Shown: one piece after another, positions 11,400-24,742 of the stretch | How positions within the stretch are numbered: the first letter of the stretch is position 1 | How the letters are laid out: each line of letters begins with the position of its first letter | Source: Dioscorea cayenensis subsp. rotundata | Taxonomy: Eukaryota > Streptophyta > Magnoliopsida > Dioscoreales > Dioscoreaceae | DNA: 64,000 nt | Direction: 5' to 3' | NCBI RefSeq assembly: GCF_009730915.1 | Contig: NC_052477.1 | Span: 28,468,420 to 28,532,419 of the forward strand | The notes under the pieces: model-generated | Databases searched by the model: none | The model's input: only the letters and a program-made list of their open reading frames with translations | Told to the model about the DNA's origin: nothing | Program-made: the position numbers and the translations under genes

Positions 11400-13480
11400 G
11401 TTCCTCTTTTATCTTTTAAAGTTAACGTGAACCCACTAATAAGACAAGGTGGTGGGATTTGGATTAAGTAGGAATAAGAGTATAAATTTCTAATCATAAA
11501 TAAATTGTTCAACCTAATTTAGCGCTTAATTTGCAACGCGGGTCCGAGGTAATAAAATAAAATAATATAATATTTTTTTTTTTAAAAAAAAAACTTGATG
11601 ATAATAATTAATATGATTCATAGCATATATTTAGTTGGATTATTAGGAAGATCTTTAGTTGAATTACACTTCACAAATCGTTCTCATATATCACATGACA
11701 TATTAACCGGACGTTAGTTTATAGAAATAGTTTTTATATTTGTTAACACAAATTATTTATTAGGATAAACAATATTGAAGTGGGATGTATAATATTTTTA
11801 TTGATTATCATTCAAGTATTGTATCAATAGAAATTTTTTTCAATCTCAATTATAAAAAAATTAATTCGCACAGTATAAATCTTCATATATGTATATATAA
11901 ATTTAGATATGAAATGATGATCTTATTTTTAAATAGTAAAGTTTTTAGATTAATCCAAAAAAAAATTCAATAAATAATTTGGGCAAAAAAATAACGTTGT
12001 GTGTGTGTGTGTGTGTTTTTTTGTCTCACAACATTTTTTTAATTAAAAATTTTTAATTAGAATTTTTTTGTTAATCAAACGCGGTCCAAAAGACACACTG
12101 TACATGCTGAAGAAGAGTACAAAGTACAAACCCAGTCCCCGAAATTCAAGTCTTACGTTGAGATATATATATATATATATATAAAGAAAGCACATTCTAA
12201 ATGCTTTTGCTGGTGCCAGTGTCCTTCCCAGGCTCTCAGCAATTTCTCAATCAATAAATGCCATGTTATTATTCCAAAGAGGCTGTTTCCAGCAAAAGCC
12301 GTGCGCCACCATTCCTTAGGTTTTTTTTTTTTTTTTAATTTTTTAAAAAATTTTATTTATGAAAGCGATAATCTTTATTAGTCAATAGATAACAGTCTCA
12401 AAAGTGAAAGGGAGAAAAAACTGTTCTTCACCCAAATTTCCTATAAAGTGTTTTAGATTGAGGGGCCCAAACTTAATTGTAGTTATATATTTTCCACATA
12501 TATAGAAAGAAACACCAGTGGTAGATAAGACATTATGAAAGAAACCAACGGTTGATAGTAAGTATTGCATATATGATATATGGAAGATATACAATATACA
12601 ATAAAAAGGAATATATATGGTGATATGGGTGAGAGATGATAAAGACTACCGTACCTCTGAGAACCATTAAGCCATGTCTTTATTATATATATATATATAT
12701 GGGGACAATTAAGGTAGCCGGACATTTGGGTTGGTCCACTTAGTGGGTTAAGTGAGATAGAGTGCCAACGTGCAAATTTCCATCTGGTTGTGGGCATGGC
12801 CACCATGCGAATTTCCAACTGGAAATTATTAGAATTCAGAATTGTTGGCGTAGATGACTTTGCATTTGTGGTCCTGCCGCTGTGAGTCTGTGACCGTAAG
12901 CCAATGTTTACTGGTTGGAGGATAAGCTCTTGTTGGTCTTTATTTGTATACATACATGCATATTATTATATATATATATATATATATCATATATATATAT
13001 ATATATGCACATATTGAGTTAAAAGAGATTTGTTTTGTTTTGTTTTGTTTTTTTATTAATAGACGGCAAACTCCATTTTAAGAGATTGTCATAGAGACAA
13101 ATATGATAGAGCAAAGGCACTCAGCTATGCTGATTTATGGATCTCCTCAAAAAAATTTCGTCTCAGCAATTCTAAAGAGCATGAAAATATTGCTTTTTCC
13201 TCATAGAGACTCGTACACCTATAACTGTGAACAAATATATAAATAGTACTGGACCCAAGTATACATACATGAACAATACAAAAACAATACTGTTGGAGGA
13301 AGAATTCAAACATTTATTCCGTGCATGACATCTTGGATTATTTAGAGAGTAACTTATCTTTGATTTATGTTTCATTTTGGCTTCGACCAATTTCATCAAA
13401 AGGTTAGCTCGATCTTGATGCTTGCTGCTCCGGCCGCCGTAGTACCGAGTTCATCGATCGAGCGTCGACGGCTGTCCGAT
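11400..13480. other. AT-rich intergenic sequence
   Basis: No gene is supported. It holds a (GT)n run at about 11997-12016 and (TA)n runs near 12160-12183, 12680-12700 and 12965-13006. A perfect 11-base inverted repeat (GCTTTTGCTGG near 12202, CCAGCAAAAGC near 12289) could form a hairpin but has no clear meaning. A 156-codon minus-strand frame at 12483-12953 has no recognisable domain and includes microsatellite sequence. Confidence 0.45.
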
Positions 13481-13489
13481 CATTCTCGG

Positions 13490-13700
13490 ACCCATCTCAG
13501 CCATGTGGAGGCTCCATCTCGTTCTAAGTGCCACCGAGAAAGAAATTTCTGCCACATCACCCAAGCTTTTTCTCCATTAGGGCAATGCCAAGGGAAGAAG
13601 GTGACACTGATGTGGCTTCCAACTAAGGTGATGTGGGACAAAAATTTTTGCTTAGGTGGCACTTTAATGATGAGATGGAGCCCACATAGGTCACCGAGGC
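13490..13700. mobile_element. MITE-like foldback repeat
   Basis: Two imperfect inverted arms of about 65 bases lie around 13495-13560 and 13628-13695. The left arm, read as its complement, and the right arm share GTGATGTGG, then GGTGGCACTT, then GAGATGGAGC, then CCACAT in the same order. The spacer is about 65 bases. GC content is higher than the flanks and no coding sequence is seen. This fits a non-autonomous foldback/MITE element, but I could not identify terminal repeats with a matching target duplication, so the family and exact ends are open. Confidence 0.5.
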
Positions 13701-13744
13701 TGTCCAGAATCGACCGATCAGATTTTTCCTAAGAACCACGCCTA

Positions 13745-16700
13745 CTGATGAATCGTGACCATGGTGACTCAAAATGAGAAACACAAGATCAAAAGACAGT
13801 AACCTTTTGATGAAATCGAGCTCAATAACTAAAACGAAACACAAACAGAGCTAGTTACTCCTAAAGAAAATTAACTTTATTAATCTTATGTATTACAATT
13901 AAGTTATCTAATAATTGACCACTAATCAAATAAGTTACAAGACGCTTGTAGAGGGGTTTTAGTGACTGAATTGTCCTCCCTCAGGAGAAGAGGAGAGGAG
14001 AAGACATAAAAATAAAAATGTTACATACATATATATATATATATAAAGGGGAAATAAATTCTTACTGTAGAATTTTTGCACTTATATATTATAAGATTTA
14101 TATTTTTATAAAAATCATATTATTTTAAGTATTAAATTTTTATAATGTTATATATATGTTTGATAAATGCAGATAAACAGTAACTGTCAATCATTACTAT
14201 GAGAGTGATAGTTGACCATTCAGAAATGATCTATTACTTTGCTATGCATGGGTTGAGGCCAGGGGAGGGCAAAGGGCAGCCATGGACGCCTCCTCTTTTT
14301 TTTTTTTAAATCATATATATCGATACATATTACATATTAATACATATAATATAAAAAAAATAATATTTTCAGAAAAATATTTGTGGAAACTTATTTAGTT
14401 TTTAATATTTTATAAATTAATTTATATAGTATTTTTTTTTAAAAAAAATCTATTGTTTAGCTAATTAGTTTTTTTTTTATGTAAATTAATATGCAGTCTA
14501 AAATTATTACAGGTTTAGAAAAACATATTTGTAAAATTTCATAGTTTTTAACATTTAATAAATTTATTATATTGTAACATTTTTAGTAAAAATTTATTTT
14601 ACTAAACTTTATTTTTCTGCAACTTGAGGTTTCTATAAATTAATATATATATTTAAAATATTATTAATTTTTCTACTTCACTACTTGTCCTCAATATATA
14701 TGATGTTTCCAATCATCTAGCAGCGTCAGGTAGAATTAAAATCTATAAACGTTGCTATCAACCGTTGGATCAAAATCCAATAGTTGATGATGAATAGTAT
14801 CATTGCAGAAATCGTTGTTATCAATCAGCATTGGATCGAAATACGTGTGTCATCACATATGATGAATAGTAATCTTGTCATCTATGAATAGTATCGCGAT
14901 GAAAAGGCGAGATGTCGACGGTAATTTGATTTCTGAGCGTTTAATCGATTTGTGTACACAGCTAATAACTCACGAACTGCGTCAACCACCTATTTTCTAC
15001 TTTGAACCTACAACAATATTTTAAAAACCAAACACTAGACTAATTAACCCAACTAACTCCATAATTAGCTCTCAGCAGATAGCAAATGAATGGGTGATCA
15101 TCGTCGTCGTGAACTACATGACGCCCACAATGATCTTTTATGTATATACATATATAGAAAGTGTTTTCTGCCCGTAACGTCCATGTAAGCCAGGAGAGAG
15201 AGAGAGAGATAATTTGGTAGATAAATAGTACAGTGAACAGTGACCAATCATGGTACTTGGTTCAACTGGGTTGGTGCAAGTATTTTGGGGTTTTAGTTAA
15301 GGTAGTAGAAATGGATTTGGATGGTTGGTGCATCGATCGCGCATCTGCAACGCCTTCGTCAAATCTATGCAAAACATGCGCATGAAAGATCGAGAAGCTC
15401 ATGTAGAGAAAGTGTTCTCTAGGCTGTTTTGATGTTGAGTTTGAATTGTGAGGATAACTATTTTAGTTTGGTTAGTTTTGTAATTTTAACTGTCTATTGA
15501 AGCTATGTATTTTACCTCTGTAAGGATTATTTTATGTTATTGCATTACTTATTTGACGTGTCTGAGATAAATTTTATCGTTGAAATATGTACACTTCAAG
15601 AGTGAAAAATGGGTTTTGGTTATAATCCTAATGAGACAAGTTCACCATAATGTAGGGCAAGTTCAATGAGGTGCTACAAAACTACATATAAAATAAAATA
15701 AAGACAATTATATGGTCCTTAATATATTTAAGCTTAAATGATGAGAACAAAATCTATATGAAACTCCCAAACTATATATAAGATTATTTTGAATTAAGAT
15801 AATGCGATGGTACACAACATTAGACATTACAAACACCACACATTATATGGCTACAGTGCCCACATGAATTAGTGGAATTAATATAAATTTAATAGAAAAG
15901 GACCACAACATACGTTGCACTCGATGGATCACAAAAGTTCATGTTCAAATCGACCTATTTTTCTGTAATTCATAAGTTTTCAAAATTACTGGTTGTATTT
16001 TTAATGATTCTCCCCTATCTTTCTCATCATCAATTATCTTAATTTCAAAAATATATCAAAGTAGCTACTTATTAAATTATAAAACTTTACGATGAATAAT
16101 CACTGAAGATTATTTGACACCCAATAGTCTATAATGGTAAAGACCGAGTTAGTAGCGACGTCCACATCATCGTTCTACATAATAATTATTAGATGGTCAC
16201 GTGACCATTAAGCTTTCGGAAAACTTGAATGACGTCATCGATAAAAGCTTTTTATAACTCGAAATCACGTCTTTGATATATTAGTAAGTTGGATGATCAG
16301 TGAAAATAAGGAACATTAGATTACTTATTCATTAACCCAGTCCATGCGGTTCAGAAGGTAGCTCGCGCCATACTCAATGAGCTTGTTTGGGCCCAAGACT
16401 AGCTTGTGTCAAGGATAGGGTAAGCTACCCCCAACCCAAAAGGGTTACAAGAAAGGGCAAACTTAACCCCAATCCCAGTAAGGCTCCTAGGCTTGAGGAG
16501 TTCTTTATGATTGGGAGCTTATCTTACTTTTTAAGCGCCAGATAAGTCCTCATATGAAGGGATGGCAATAATAATAATAATAATAATTATAATAATAATA
16601 ATAATAATAACAATAATGGGTAAAAGTATATTTTTCATAGGTAAAGGGCATAAGGGGAACGTGCTAAAAACAGGGATTTATTTTATAATGTTCAAGAGAA

Positions 16701-19700
16701 GCTGAATGTCATCTTGAAAAGTGGAAACTCCCCCATGACCTCCAAGTCATTTTTCTCATAGCTACTAATTTAGATGTGATCTGATTTGATTATGACAATT
16801 ATTTCTAATAAAATATTTGGGGTCGTTTGGTGCAGATTTAAATTACATCAGTCCCAATTTATGATTGAATCGAAATTATGAGTTACACTATTATGGTTGT
16901 TTGGTTACGTAAAGGAAAATCTCTGTACTTACTGGTTTATTTTCTTCGATGGGGATAGAAAGGGTGAAGTCATTTCGCTTTAAACTTGCACTGGCATTGA
17001 AGAAAGATTAAAATTAAAATTTCAAATGACCTTTTAGTGTTTGGTCGGCTTTTATTAGCAAGTGTCTTTGGTTTAAACTTAGTGATGTTACCAATCACTT
17101 GGAGCGGATAAAAAGCATTTGAGCCATACAATGGTAATGTTCAGCTCATAACTTCCACCGTCAAGCGTATTTGATTCGTGATAATACATAGTTATCTTGC
17201 TATGTGAAATCAAGTAGTAATATATAAAATATTACCATATTTATATAGTAGTATATGATAATTTTAATGATAATGTAAGATTATCAATACTAAAATATTG
17301 ACTAAACAAATTGTAATTAAAGTACTACTAAAATAGGTGTTTGCATTGAGATTACGGGTTAATTTTTCTTTTCCAAATTTACCTTTATCTTTTTCAATCT
17401 AATTCCTTTCTCATTGTTTCAAATTTGAGAATATCTTATTATTATTTTTATTATAATTCATTATTTTTATGTAAATTTTATTTTCATTTTAACTTTTAAC
17501 TTTTGCTCAAAATTTTAGATGCAAAAGATATTTTGAAAAATATACTAAAAATTTTTATTTTTGATATTATGATTTAAATTATTTTTATCTAAAAATTTTA
17601 TTTTATTTTTAAATTTAAATTTCGCTTCCAAAAATTTTAGATACATAAACGGTGTTTTAGAAAATTTGAAACACTATTAGTCGACTTCACTTACTTAACC
17701 AACATATGTGAATGAAAAATTATCGATGACTACCAGTGTTACAATAAAATAGTTATCACAAATTACCAAGATATTTCTAAGCATATAGTATTCCTAACTT
17801 CATTACCATGGTAATACCGTGAATGAAACAATCCTTAAGAGGCACATTAAATGCATTAAATGCCATGCATATTAATTAATCAAAGATTAGCATCATGCTT
17901 AGGCTTGCCATCCATATGTACATGTGCTCAACCATGCATGGCTGTAAAACAGATTGTTTCAAATTCATTAAAACAATAAAATCGCTTATTCATATATCAT
18001 CATTAAACAGATCTTTCCCTATTTACAAACTATTAACTAATGTTTGTTGCATACAAAATCTAATGTCTACATCTAATTAAGTTTGATGCGCAACTATATA
18101 TTTATATATATAATATTTAATTAAGCCTAAATTTTGTCTTATCATTCATCATATGCAATAGAAATAATTAGTAAAACAGTTGGTAATGAACACATGATTA
18201 CACATAAATATCTAAAATTTACTGAATTGCCCTTGATGCGGCTATGAGAGTCTATATATAGTGTGGTCTTCTCATTGGTGCCGAGAAAGCCTATTGCATG
18301 TTACATGGCCTTTTTGGTTATCTGAGATATTACTTACCATTGCTTTCCCAGTTATATCATCATGAGTTTGTTATTATTTGGATTATTATTAAACTACTAG
18401 TTATCATATAATATAGACTTTTAATTTAAGATCATGAATCCATGCATGGCTTTAAAGTGATTGAGGAGACAGTTAAAAAGGAAGAAAGATACATGAGTTC
18501 AGTCCATGTGGACTTTTCTCTCTATATATTTTTCTTTATTTCAATGATCACTTAGGGGCGTTTGGTCTGGAGTAGTGGAGTCGAACGCTGCTTTCGCTGG
18601 TAAAGTATTTGGTTTGGACGATGGAATGTGAGGTGGGAGACGGAATCGAGGAAAGGAGTTGATGCATGGATGTGTATTCCCTTGTCGTAGAGTAAAAATG
18701 GCGATTCTCGATTAACTCTCTCACGGTGACGAGTATATTGTCGCTTGGTGGTAAATACTCTGTCTCCAGTTGTAATTGGTTATATAGATTAGCTTCAATT
18801 AATTATTTATTATAATATCAATAATAAATGTGGAAATTAATCAATATTAGCTAGTCATTATTATTATTATTACAGTAATATATTTATTTAAAAGCATATT
18901 AAAAATTGGTAATTAATTAATTATTATAGTTAATTATTTGCTAATTAATTAATGTTAACAATGAGATTTTGTGACTTATTAAAATTAAATATTTATTTAT
19001 AATAATTAATTTTACTTTTTAATATTTAAATATAAAAACATAATCCTCACTGCTCGTTTTGTATAAAGGGCATAATAGTCGTTTTATCGTATTTTTCTGC
19101 CTTCCTTATCGATTCGCAATAAAGCTACCTAACTGCACCTCCTTCGACCGACATGGTTACGCTTTTTCAATATAAACTCACTGCTCACTCAGATTCCTGC
19201 ATTCTCTTTCTCGAGCTCCTTTTCGATTAGACACTTTCATGACCGAACGGTACGTCTTAATGCTAACGTACGCCGTTCACGCATGCCATGAATAGTTTAT
19301 GTTTCATTGAGTACACATCAGCTAGTGCATAAGGATTATTTATCTTCTTCTGTCATTGTACACCTCACATCCTATGCAATACTATTATATATAAACTTGG
19401 AATCATTGATTCTTTCCATATATACTAAGTAATTTAATAGTGCTGCTATTATATTGTGAGGATGATGACAGTGAATCTGATTAAAATACAAAATATAAAA
19501 TTATATTGTATGTGTTGAGAATAAATCAAGTCTACGTACTTAATCAATTTTCGTGGTGTGAAATGTTTTTGAATATACTAGTAAAACACGAGCTCATCCA
19601 TTCTAAATAATGTTTGTGTACTTTTCATGATATCAAAATCAAAAATAGCAAGGTATCCAACTCAATCTTCCAACCATGAAAGTGAAGCTAAAACAATAAT

Positions 19701-20700
19701 TAAAAGTTCCTGTGAAAGCACTTTCCATCTTTGATTATATATCTTTCATTTTAGATGATGATGATGATGTATTAAATATATATGTGACTTAGCTAATTGT
19801 ACCACACAACAATTAGCTGAGTCAGAATAAAAGAAAGAGTAACTTGATAAGATATGGCTCTGTGTTTCAAATGGTTTCCAAATGAAACAAATGAAACCAT
19901 GGTGTCGTTGATTGGAAACCAATCATACATGTGTTGTGGCAGTGGCAATGAGGCCGCCATCTCTCAATGCTTCACCCTCATTTACATTATTAAAGCCAAG
20001 AACCATCTCACTCAACTGCCACAAGCTTGCAGATGAGTCATACATTCTGAATTTTTGTTTCATGATAAATCATATGAAAGTTTCATGAAAAGGATGGTAC
20101 CTTTTACGGAAAGGCTAGGAAATGAGACACTGGACAAATCTTTGTCCTGAAAAATTAAAAACCAGCATACATATACTGTTCCCTTAAAATAAAATTTCAT
20201 GATAAGTTCCATTTCTGTATGGCTATATGCTGATTCTTAGAATATCTGCATGATGCAATGGTGCAAATAGTGCAAGCACAAATGCAAACAAGGCATGATT
20301 GATGGTGATGTTGAATTTGGATTAAAATTAAACTAATTAATTTGTTATTCAGTCATCATACATATGAACAATGAATCCAGGCTTTGTATAACAGTAACCA
20401 GCTTTTGTCTTTGCTTAGTGAAAAGTCTCATGATGGCTCTAGTGTCCATTCTAATTTGGTTGGTGCTGGAACCAGACGCCAGAAGAATAGTAGCCTGCCT
20501 TACTTTATTAAGCTCATGAGAAGTTAAATACAGTTGAAGGAACCACTTGGACAACCTAAATAAACTAAATGACTTACATAAGTAATTTACCTGATCCGTT
20601 GACAATGGTTCTTCTTTTCCTTCCTCTCTCTTTTTGGTTCGTGTATATCCTTAAAATTTTCTTTTCAAGATCTTTCACTAACTGATTTCCTAGAAGCCAC
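13745..20700. other. Long AT-rich gene-poor interval
   Basis: About 7 kb with no supported gene. Visible items are (TA)n at about 14028-14045, (AG)n at about 15193-15208, and an (AAT)n microsatellite at about 16567-16610. Low-copy-looking GC-richer islands lie at 16330-16560 and 18555-18780; the latter opens with GGGGCGTTTGGTCTGG, a phrase common at the edges of plant MITEs. Short open frames at 17895-18080, 19854-20036 and 20345-20605 (minus) show no domain I recognise. Confidence 0.45.
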
Positions 20701-20702
20701 AT

Positions 20703-20952
20703 GTTTTAAACAAGTTCGGGTGAAATACGGGAACCTCTACAAAATGATAAACCTTTTCCACCGTGTTTTTTTATGGATACAGAAATATTCAAACTCTTAT
20801 AAAACTCTTTATAAAGTGTTGAATTGGAGTCATAGGTTCTAAACAAGTTGGGACAAAATACTGAAAACCTCTACTATAAAAGATTAAAAACTTTCCCAAT
20901 GGGTGTTTCATGCATGCATAAACATTCAAACTCTTATAGAGTTTTGAATTGT
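20703..20952. repeat. Imperfect tandem duplication, period about 125-130 bp
   Basis: Copy 1 (about 20703-20830) and copy 2 (about 20834-20950) share AAACAAGTT, AACCTCTAC, an AT-rich middle, ATTCAAACTCTTATA and TTGAATTG in order. Divergence is substantial, so it is an old duplication. No protein is encoded convincingly. Confidence 0.5.
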
Positions 20953-21295
20953 AAAGCCTGTGGAGCAAAATTTGATGTTTATTTCGGTATACCTGTAATT
21001 ATAATATATACAGGGATATATGTGCAATGCCAACCATTTATAGAGGTAAGTATGCAAAATGTTCTTCACATATTAAAATGCAAAACAATTCTTTAAACAT
21101 TTATTCTCCAACAACACAAGAACTTTGTCCACAAACAGAGATTAACTGTGGAACATTTTGTGTCACATTAACAATTACAACATCCAATTCATTTGCTGTG
21201 AATCAATGGAGTTCTGCTTACAACATGAAATCAGTTTAAATGAAGAAGGATCCATATACAACAACAGTTTCATGGGAAATGTTTGAACAATGGGC

Positions 21296-23305
21296 TTAAG
21301 CATCAGCCAGAAGTGTAGCACCAATGCCGGCTTCTTGATTGACCTTGCATACATGAATAGCAGCACAGACGTCCGTTGTCTCCAGATATTTCTCGATATC
21401 AAACAATATCAATGGACCGTAGTGGAAGACGATCTTCTTGCACTGCAAAATAAGGAAAAAGGTTTATAAGTATAAGACCCTTTTTTTGGGAATGAATGTG
21501 TAAGCTGATCTAAAGGAAGTTTTAATACATCGCATCGATTCCCTTGCAAGTTCTACCTATATTTTGTATTGTAATGTTTGGGTATCGTGTAAATCTACCC
21601 GATAGAGAATGTAGCAAAAAAAAAAACTCACCTCTTGTGCATAATTATCCATTTTGCTGCATGCCTTCAGAAGCACCTCAATTATCTCCAGCTGAGTAAG
21701 TTTAGAACAACATACAATTTGTCAATCTTAGATTCATGCATGAATTATCTTCTTACAAATTAAACAAATAGTCTACAGGTCAAAGAAAATTTTTGAGAAA
21801 ATTGCTCGCAAACTCTTGTAAAACCGGATAATTATTAATATACCTTCATAAAATCATATTTACTTGTATACATCCATAAAACATTCCTACTAGCTTATAT
21901 ATATCTCTAATTGAAAAACAACTCGCAGATTTTATGAAAATATATATTGATTTTGTTTTTATTCCTTATTTTTCGCTTTTTATAAAAATGAATGAAAAGA
22001 GTAGAGGTTAAAAATAGTTTATATAAGATTTTTAGTTGACTTTTGGTCTGAGAGTATATAAGTAAATAAGCATGGAATGTAAAGATATATAAACAAATGT
22101 CATTTATATAAGGATATACAAGCTGATTTCCCATTTTTCATAAAAATCTACAAGTTGTTTTTCAACTAGAGAGATATATATCAGCAAGAATGTTTTTATG
22201 GAGGTATACAAGCAATATATGAATAAAGAGTGCGAGAGGGTTAAAAACTAGTTTATTTTTCACGTAAGATTTTAGTTGACTTTTTGGTCTCGACAGTATA
22301 TAAGTAAATAAGCATGTTATGTAGAGATACATAAACAAACGTCATTTATATAAAGGTATACAAGCAATTTCCCATTTATGAAGGAACAAGGAAGTGAAAG
22401 ACCCGAATTTTTATTTCTTGAGGATCGAAGGGCATTTCCACAGTAACATGCTACAAGTGAGCTTCCAAGTTAATTTTAAAAGGGTAACTCCCAATCAGAA
22501 ACATTATGCTACCTAATAAGATAGAAAGCAAGAAGAAATCATGTCGGCTTATATGAGTAAAGTTCTCTTAGTAAATCGAGGAGGACAAGGAATATCATTA
22601 TTAATCATATGGAAGATACCAATCAAATGCAATCTTGAGCTAAAATAAGACAAAAACTCATAGTTTTGTTCTGAATTTTACATGCTATGCTCTAATTTGA
22701 AGGCCTTTGAGATAAAAGCGGGAGAAATATTGAAATACCTGTATGTCAGGATCTGTCAGTTTGGTAAGAACTTCAACAACAAGATTATGGCAAATTTTGC
22801 AGGGGCCATCATGATTTGGAAGGCGCAAAGAAGTCATAATCTCACAGAGCTTGACTTCTTCACAGAATTCCTTTGGTTGTATCTGACTAACCATGACAAA
22901 GAACATGGGTACATAGTAATCCACCAACTCAAGACACTGCCAAAGTCATCAGAAGAGCTTTTAGAACATTCAGCAAACATGGCAAAGGCATACAAGTATG
23001 AGAAACCGGCTTTTAAGTACCTGATGCTTGAGAGAGTAAAGCTTGGAACAAACATGATGGAGGCCATTGATGATCATAATCTGAGTTTCATTATCACTAA
23101 GATAAGATAAAGTCTGACTAGCAAAATCTTCACAGAGTGTGCATATTTGTCCATTTCTTCCAGAACCATTCAGTTTACTCAAGGTTGTCATTTTGTGATC
23201 TACATTAATAAATGGAAATGAAGATGGATCACCAGTTTTACACCTCAAAAGTTTACAAAAATATTGAATTCCTATTCCAAACCCTCCTACATACTTACAA
23301 TATAT

Positions 23306-23336
<31 letters not shown>

Positions 23337-23798
23337 CTGAAGATGGTAATGCAACAAATAAGATCAAGAATCAACTTAAATAAGGAGCATATGAAATCAG
23401 CTAAGACTAAAAAGAAAAATGTCAACTAAACAAGGATATAGGGTAAGAAGAAAATTATAGGGATATTTTCCAATATATAACTTTGGCAAACTGGCTGAAA
23501 CAACATAGATGATTGTCACAGACATTATAGTCAACCTAAACTCAGATATCACCTCAAAGACAAATTTTGTTGGCAAAGTTGATAACTTTCCCACAAAAAA
23601 TAGAAAATTGATTGGCAGACAATATTCAGAAAACGACAATTCAAGCTGTAACACAACACATCGTAACTATTTGGTTCACAAAATTACCACAAAGATCAGC
23701 TCACCATTGATTTCCAAAATCCCTAGATTTCCAGAGACTGCATTGAAACATCCAATTAGCAACAAAAACAGCAGCGAAATACCATGCCTTGAAACCAT
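21296..23798 (-). CDS. Saposin B-type domain protein (prosaposin-like), multi-exon
   Basis: Proteins with paired saposin B domains are secreted or vacuolar lipid-binding proteins. The proposed start at 23798 gives a signal peptide, MVSRHGISLLFLLLIGCFNA, with a donor at 23705. A following exon ends at 23021 and carries the first domain: CTLCEDFASQTLSYL then INGLHHVCSKLYSLKHQ. Exon 22936-22739 starts CLELVDYYVPMFFVMVSQ, has EFCEEVKLC to close domain 1, then opens domain 2 with CKICHNLVVEVLTKLTDPDI. Exon 21691-21632 reads LEIIEVLLKACSKMDNYAQE, and exon 21442-21296 reads CKKIVFHYGPLILFDIEKYL, continues through CAAIHVC and stops. All these junctions have GT/AG ends in phase, and the six-cysteine saposin spacing is kept in both domains. 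The exon 1 to exon 2 junction, with an acceptor near 23295, is uncertain. A CT microsatellite lies in the 5' leader (about 23897-23920). Confidence 0.82.
21863..22383. repeat. Inverted and direct repeats within a saposin-gene intron
   Basis: Inverted arms of about 78 bases lie at 21863-21940 and 22135-22212. The complement of the left arm matches the right arm through TTTTCATAAAA, AGTTGTTTTTCAA, TAGAGA, ATATATA, GAATGTTTT and GTATACAAG. In addition, 21991-22136 and 22221-22380 are direct copies sharing TAGTTGACTTTTGGTCT, TATATAAGTAAATAAGCATG and GTCATTTATATAA. The whole lies in the intron between exons 22739-22936 and 21632-21691. It looks like a partly duplicated foldback/MITE insertion. Confidence 0.6.
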
Positions 23799-24059
23799 TG
23801 AACCTGACAACCATGAGAAAGCACATCAAGCATGAAAGGAATCAGATAATCATCGAAAGAGATAGCAAAAGATGAACCAGAGGAAGCGAAAGAGAACCGA
23901 GAGAGAGAGAGAGAGAGAGAAGATCCACGGCCTCTCTGCTTCGCTTTTGTCCCCCAAATTCTTTGTCGTCTCGTCTGGTTGACCCTGATGTTATGAAGGA
24001 AGAGACGAGTTGTGGGCCGTACGATCACCGTCTTGTTTCCGATCTAGAGACAATCATAC

Positions 24060-24740
24060 GGTCAAGTGTTGACATCGCTGGAAAATTTGCTTGCAGACCT
24101 CCACAAAAGTTCGTATTTTGAAATTGTGCGTTTGAGTATGTTCTTTCGTGATTATTTTTAAAAATAGTTTTTTTACATATATACCCTTGTAATTCAGTAA
24201 TTCACTTAATTATGTATTTACTGTTTAATAAAAACACATATCCTAAAAATTAAACTTATTTTTATTCGTTACATATAAAAATTGATGGTTATATAAAAAT
24301 TGGATGGATACTTAGATTTATTTTTAAATTTTTGTCTTGTTTTTATGCTATATGTCTCATTTTTTTACCATGTTGGCATGCCACTTTAATCATTGATTGT
24401 ATTTATTCTTCTGGTAGTTGTTGAGCAGATTGATACAGAAATTCAATAACATGCACGTCCACAGCACTTATGATCATTCATAACACATTAACACAGTACA
24501 CGCACAGAACAAATGATCTAGAATGAATTAAGTAAAACAAATCACTTGACATAAACAAATAGCCTAATAAAATCCCTAAACTCATTTGTCAACAAATGAT
24601 ACAAGAATTTAATACAACTCATAACACTGTACATACACATCACATATACGATCTAGAGTGAATGAAGTACAGTAAAACAAAACCATTTAACATAAAACAA
24701 CTAGCCTATAAAATCCCTAAAGTCATTGATATACTGGTCT
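24060..24740. other. Intergenic sequence between the saposin and PMI2-like genes
   Basis: AT-rich, with no coding evidence. Two related tracts (around 24420-24600 and 24600-24730) share phrases such as AACACATTAACACAGTACA or its variants, CGATCTAGA, GTGAATGAAGT or a close variant, and AAATCCCTAAA. This suggests a local duplication downstream of the PMI2-like stop codon. Confidence 0.45.
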
Positions 24741-24742
24741 GT

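Noticed and set aside
12483..12953. 156-codon minus-strand frame
   Set aside because: It includes translated (TA)n microsatellite (IYIYI), and no recognisable motif is present.
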